DNA of 9,292 nt, from NCBI GenBank assembly GCA_003252195.1, contig QKFK01000092.1, positions 1 through 9,292 of the forward strand, written 5' to 3'. Shown here in pieces: positions 7,108 to 9,292 of this stretch (position 1 is the stretch's first letter; each line of letters starts with the position of its first letter). The notes beneath the pieces are model-generated. The model was not told where the DNA came from and searched no databases. It saw nothing but the letters and a program-made list of their open reading frames with translations. A program made the position numbers and the translations under genes. The DNA is from Rhodospirillales bacterium. Its GTDB lineage: Bacteria > Pseudomonadota > Alphaproteobacteria > QKFK01 > SZUA-500.

Positions 7108-7839
7108 TTATTTCTCCTGTTTTATTGCATAGCAGATGTAATTGACTTCGCAATCACCGCTTAAATTCCAACTTTGGTTAAATATATTAAAGCTGATGCC
7201 TTTTACACTGCTAATATCACAATTACAATAGCTAAGATATTCAGCTAGTTCGGACGGTTTTATAAATTTATTCCAATCATGTGTGCCAGCGGGTACCCAG
7301 CGTAATATATATTCAGCAGCTATTTTAGCTTCTAAATATGATTTTACAGTGCGGTTTAATGATGAGGCAATATATAATCCGTTGTTGTTCAAATGGGAGC
7401 ATGATGCCTTAACAAAGCTTTTTATGTTTTTTACATGCTCTAGTATTTCCATGTTTAAAACCACGTCAAAAACTTTGTCTTTGTTTAATTCTTCTGCTGT
7501 AGATATCAGATATTCAATCTCAAGCTCTTGTTTAGCTGCATGTTCTTTGGCTTGCTCAATAGCTTTGCTTCCTGCATCTATACCAGTAACTTTAAATCCA
7601 AGTTTGGTGAGTGGTTCGGCTAGTAATCCGCCACCACAACCAATATCAAGTAATGTTAAACCATTAAAAGGTTTTTCTTGGTTCAAATCACGATTAAAAT
7701 GCTTGGCAAAAGTTTCTTTCATAAATTCTAGTCTTGCTTGGTTGAATTTATGTAAAGGTGAAAAATAACCATTTTCAGACCACCATTCTTGGGCGTGATT
7801 GTTAAATTTTTCTATTTCTTTTATATCGACTGAACTCAT
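7108..7839 (-). CDS. ubiG: Ubiquinone biosynthesis O-methyltransferase UbiG
   Basis: A 243-residue SAM-dependent methyltransferase that performs both O-methylation steps of ubiquinone (coenzyme Q) synthesis (2-polyprenyl-6-hydroxyphenol and 3-demethylubiquinol methylation). Diagnostic sequence: the N-terminal FNNHAQEWWSENGYFSPLHKF; SAM motif I LLDIGCGGGLLAEPL (about 63-77) followed by VTGIDAG; the NMEILEHV segment (129-136); ASSLNRTVKSY (159-169); and VPAGTHDWNKFIKPSEL (182-198), all typical of UbiG. Full length for the family. The ATG at 7839 has AGGTG (complement of 7846-7850) 6 nt upstream; an in-frame GTG at 7848 would overlap that site and is less likely. It heads an operon with the cupin gene and is divergent from lysC, an arrangement I recall from alphaproteobacteria. 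Its presence implies an aerobic or microaerobic ubiquinone-based respiratory chain. Confidence 0.95.
   Translation of the reverse strand: MSSVDIKEIEKFNNHAQEWWSENGYFSPLHKFNQARLEFMKETFAKHFNRDLNQEKPFNGLTLLDIGCGGGLLAEPLTKLGFKVTGIDAGSKAIEQAKEHAAKQELEIEYLISTAEELNKDKVFDVVLNMEILEHVKNIKSFVKASCSHLNNNGLYIASSLNRTVKSYLEAKIAAEYILRWVPAGTHDWNKFIKPSELAEYLSYCNCDISSVKGISFNIFNQSWNLSGDCEVNYICYAIKQEK
7112..7118 (-). promoter_or_regulatory. Ribosome-binding site of the cupin gene inside the ubiG 3' end
   Basis: The minus strand reads AGGAGAA, the strongest Shine-Dalgarno sequence in the window, 6 nt before the cupin ATG. It lies entirely within the final codons of ubiG (the ...QEK end), so ribosomes finishing ubiG stop on top of the next start. 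This decides the cupin start and implies translational coupling. Confidence 0.75.
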
Positions 7840-7919
7840 GTTAAGCACCTAATATTTTGAGATTAGTAACTTATAAAACATTTTTGCTTATTCTGCATTA
7901 AGAAAAATTTTTATAAAGA

Positions 7920-7947
7920 TTGTAATTTGCCTATAAATTTATAGAAT
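7920..7947 (+). promoter_or_regulatory. Candidate lysC promoter containing a 14-bp palindrome
   Basis: TTGTAA (7920-7925) and TAGAAT (7942-7947) sit 16 bp apart, a plausible sigma-70-type promoter giving a leader of about 33 nt. CTATAAATTTATAG (7931-7944) is a perfect 14-bp palindrome between and overlapping these elements, where a repressor dimer could bind. The leader is too short for a lysine riboswitch. The surroundings are AT-rich, so both readings are tentative. The rest of 7840-7986 holds the ubiG leader and nothing else I recognise. Confidence 0.38.
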
Positions 7948-7986
7948 GTTTTTGGGGCTGATGCTTAAAAGTTAAACGGGGGAATG

Positions 7987-9219
7987 ATGGCTTTAGTAGT
8001 GCAAAAATTTGGTGGCACCTCTGTTGGCGATATTGATAGGATTAAAAATGTTGCTAATAAGGTGAAAAAGGAAGTTGAAGCAGGTAACAAAGTTGCAGTG
8101 GTGGTTTCTGCAATGTCTGGTGTTACTAATCAATTAGTAAAATATTGTAATGATATAACCGAAGATTTTGATAAAAGAGAATATGATGCTGTAGTTTCAA
8201 CTGGTGAGCAAGTAACCAGTGGTTTGTTGGCTATTGCACTGCAAAATATTGGTGTTAAGGCACGTTCATATTCTGGTTGGCAAGTAGGGGTTAAAACAGA
8301 TACTGCATATGGTAAGGCCCGCATTGAAGGAATCGATGCAGATACCTTGCTTAAATCAATGGAAGATGGTGTAGTTGCAGTTGTTACTGGGTTTCAAGGT
8401 ATTAGTGATGAAGGTCGTGTGACAACATTAGGTCGTGGTGGATCAGACACCTCTGCCGTGGCATTGGCTGCCGCATTAAATGCAGATAGATGCGATATTT
8501 ATACTGATGTTGATGGTGTTTATACAACCGACCCTCGTATTGTAAAAAAAGCAAAAAAGATTGATAGAATATCATACGAAGAAATGCTTGAGATGGCATC
8601 GCTCGGTTCAAAGGTATTGCAAACACGCTCGGTTGAAATGGCAATGAAATATGGTGTTTGTGTTAGAGTTTTATCAAGTTTCTTAGAAGACCCTGGTATG
8701 GGAACAATTGTTTGTGAAGAGGACGAAATCGTGGAAAAAGAAATAATCAGCGGAATTACATATAGCAGAGATGAAGCTAAAATTACTTTGTTAGAAGTTG
8801 CAGATAAACCTGGTGTTTCTGCTACAATCTTTAGTTTTTTAGCTGATGCAAATATCAATGTTGATATGATTGTTCAAAATATTTCAGAAGATGGAAAAAC
8901 CACAGATTTAACCTTTACAGTGCCAAAGCTAGAGCTTGCTAATGCTGTTGATATTATTAAGTCTCATAAAGATGTGATTAACTACCGCGATGTTATGTCT
9001 GCTGCTAATGTGGTTAAAGTATCGATTGTTGGTGTTGGTATGCGTTCTCATGTTGGTGTTGCTAGTACGATGTTTAAGTCATTGGCAGAAAAGGGAATTA
9101 ATATTCAAGTTATTTCAACCTCAGAAATTAAGGTTAGTGTGCTAATTGATGATGAATATACTGAGCTTGCTTTAAGAGCGTTGCATACTGCTTTTGGGTT
9201 AGATAAGGAAGAAGAATAA
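7987..9219 (+). CDS. lysC: Aspartate kinase (monofunctional, two ACT domains)
   Basis: A 410-residue monofunctional aspartokinase, which phosphorylates L-aspartate to 4-phospho-L-aspartate, the first step toward lysine, diaminopimelate, threonine and methionine. The N-terminal VVQKFGGTSVGD is the family signature (Lys7 of KFGGTS). VVVSAMSGVTNQL, STGEQVTSGL, TLGRGGSDTSAVALAAAL (from about residue 147) and YTDVDGVYTTDPR complete the amino acid kinase fold. Two C-terminal ACT regulatory domains follow: one from about 265 (ITLLEVADKPGVSATIFSFL) and one from about 345 (VSIVGVGMRSHVGVASTMF, ending with VISTSEIKVSVLI). Allosteric inhibition by lysine and/or threonine is expected for this type. Two tandem ATGs (7984 and 7987) are possible; GGGGGA at 7978-7983 directly abuts the first, and homologues align with MALVVQKFGG, so 7987 is preferred. 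No homoserine dehydrogenase fusion. Divergent from ubiG. Confidence 0.95.
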   Translation: MALVVQKFGGTSVGDIDRIKNVANKVKKEVEAGNKVAVVVSAMSGVTNQLVKYCNDITEDFDKREYDAVVSTGEQVTSGLLAIALQNIGVKARSYSGWQVGVKTDTAYGKARIEGIDADTLLKSMEDGVVAVVTGFQGISDEGRVTTLGRGGSDTSAVALAAALNADRCDIYTDVDGVYTTDPRIVKKAKKIDRISYEEMLEMASLGSKVLQTRSVEMAMKYGVCVRVLSSFLEDPGMGTIVCEEDEIVEKEIISGITYSRDEAKITLLEVADKPGVSATIFSFLADANINVDMIVQNISEDGKTTDLTFTVPKLELANAVDIIKSHKDVINYRDVMSAANVVKVSIVGVGMRSHVGVASTMFKSLAEKGINIQVISTSEIKVSVLIDDEYTELALRALHTAFGLDKEEE

Positions 9220-9250
9220 TTTAATATTTTAAGGATAGCGGTAGAAGATA

Positions 9251-9292
9251 ATGGTAGAAGTTGATGCAAGTTTAATGTCTCGTATGGTGTTG
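9251..9292 (+). CDS. Start of an unidentified gene downstream of lysC (3' end outside window)
   Basis: Fourteen codons (MVEVDASLMSRMVL) run open to the window edge from the ATG at 9251, 31 bp after the lysC stop codon. An in-frame TAG at 9242-9244 rules out a start much further upstream. AAGGA at 9231-9235 is a possible but distant Shine-Dalgarno sequence. Same strand and close spacing suggest co-transcription with lysC. In several alphaproteobacteria ptsP follows lysC, but these residues are too few to recognise any family. Confidence 0.4.
   Translation, partial: MVEVDASLMSRMVL

Noticed and set aside
7106..7153. Longer N-terminus for the cupin gene (start at 7153)
   Set aside because: These codons overlap the end of ubiG in another frame, while the ATG at 7105 has a perfect AGGAGAA and begins where homologues begin.
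7283..7768. A 161-codon open frame on the + strand opposite ubiG
   Set aside because: It lies wholly antisense to a strongly recognised ubiG gene, and its translation has no family resemblance; it is a mirror of the ubiG codon pattern.
7840..7986. Lysine riboswitch upstream of lysC
   Set aside because: The gap is shorter than a typical lysine riboswitch, the likely leader is only about 33 nt, and no long conserved stem structure is visible.

Overview
The window is AT-rich (about one third G+C by eye) and bacterial. It looks like a stretch of Gram-negative, probably alphaproteobacterial chromosome. The evidence is a ubiquinone-pathway methyltransferase (UbiG) divergent from a monofunctional aspartate kinase (LysC), a neighbourhood I recall from alphaproteobacteria; a lysine 2,3-aminomutase-family C-terminus; a VirB8-like type IV secretion protein; and a TolC-family outer-membrane lipoprotein. 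The placement is inference. No rRNA, tRNA, CRISPR, insertion sequence or phage gene was seen.

Layout. At the left edge, 1-345 (+) is the 3' end of a radical-SAM lysine 2,3-aminomutase-like gene. It converges with 11 bp to spare on a lone VirB8-like gene at 357-1145 (-). A divergent AT-rich promoter region (1146-1303) separates that from an apparent (+) operon: a TolC-family lipoprotein with an extra C-terminal cadherin/Ig-like domain (1304-3316), then 4 bp later a histidine phosphatase (3321-3968). Two (+) genes follow at 4016-5281 and 5434-6696. They are diverged tandem paralogues encoding N-terminally anchored or exported putative zinc metallopeptidases, sharing HEMRH and EADACAY motifs at identical spacing. 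The right part is conserved metabolism: a (-) pair of ubiG (7108-7839) and a small phosphomannose-isomerase-type cupin (6743-7105), translationally coupled; then lysC (7987-9219, +) and the first codons of an unidentified gene (9251-9292, +).

How they may work together. The middle third (VirB8-like protein, TolC-like lipoprotein, two predicted exported metallopeptidases) is an envelope-focused accessory block. VirB8 is an inner-membrane T4SS scaffold. TolC-family proteins are outer-membrane export ducts. The paired peptidases have N-terminal hydrophobic anchors that suggest extracytoplasmic action. That they form one system is only a hypothesis from proximity. The right third is housekeeping: ubiquinone synthesis on one strand, entry to aspartate-family amino acid synthesis on the other. 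There is no gene-free stretch over 300 bp; the three longest intergenic gaps are about 145-160 bp.
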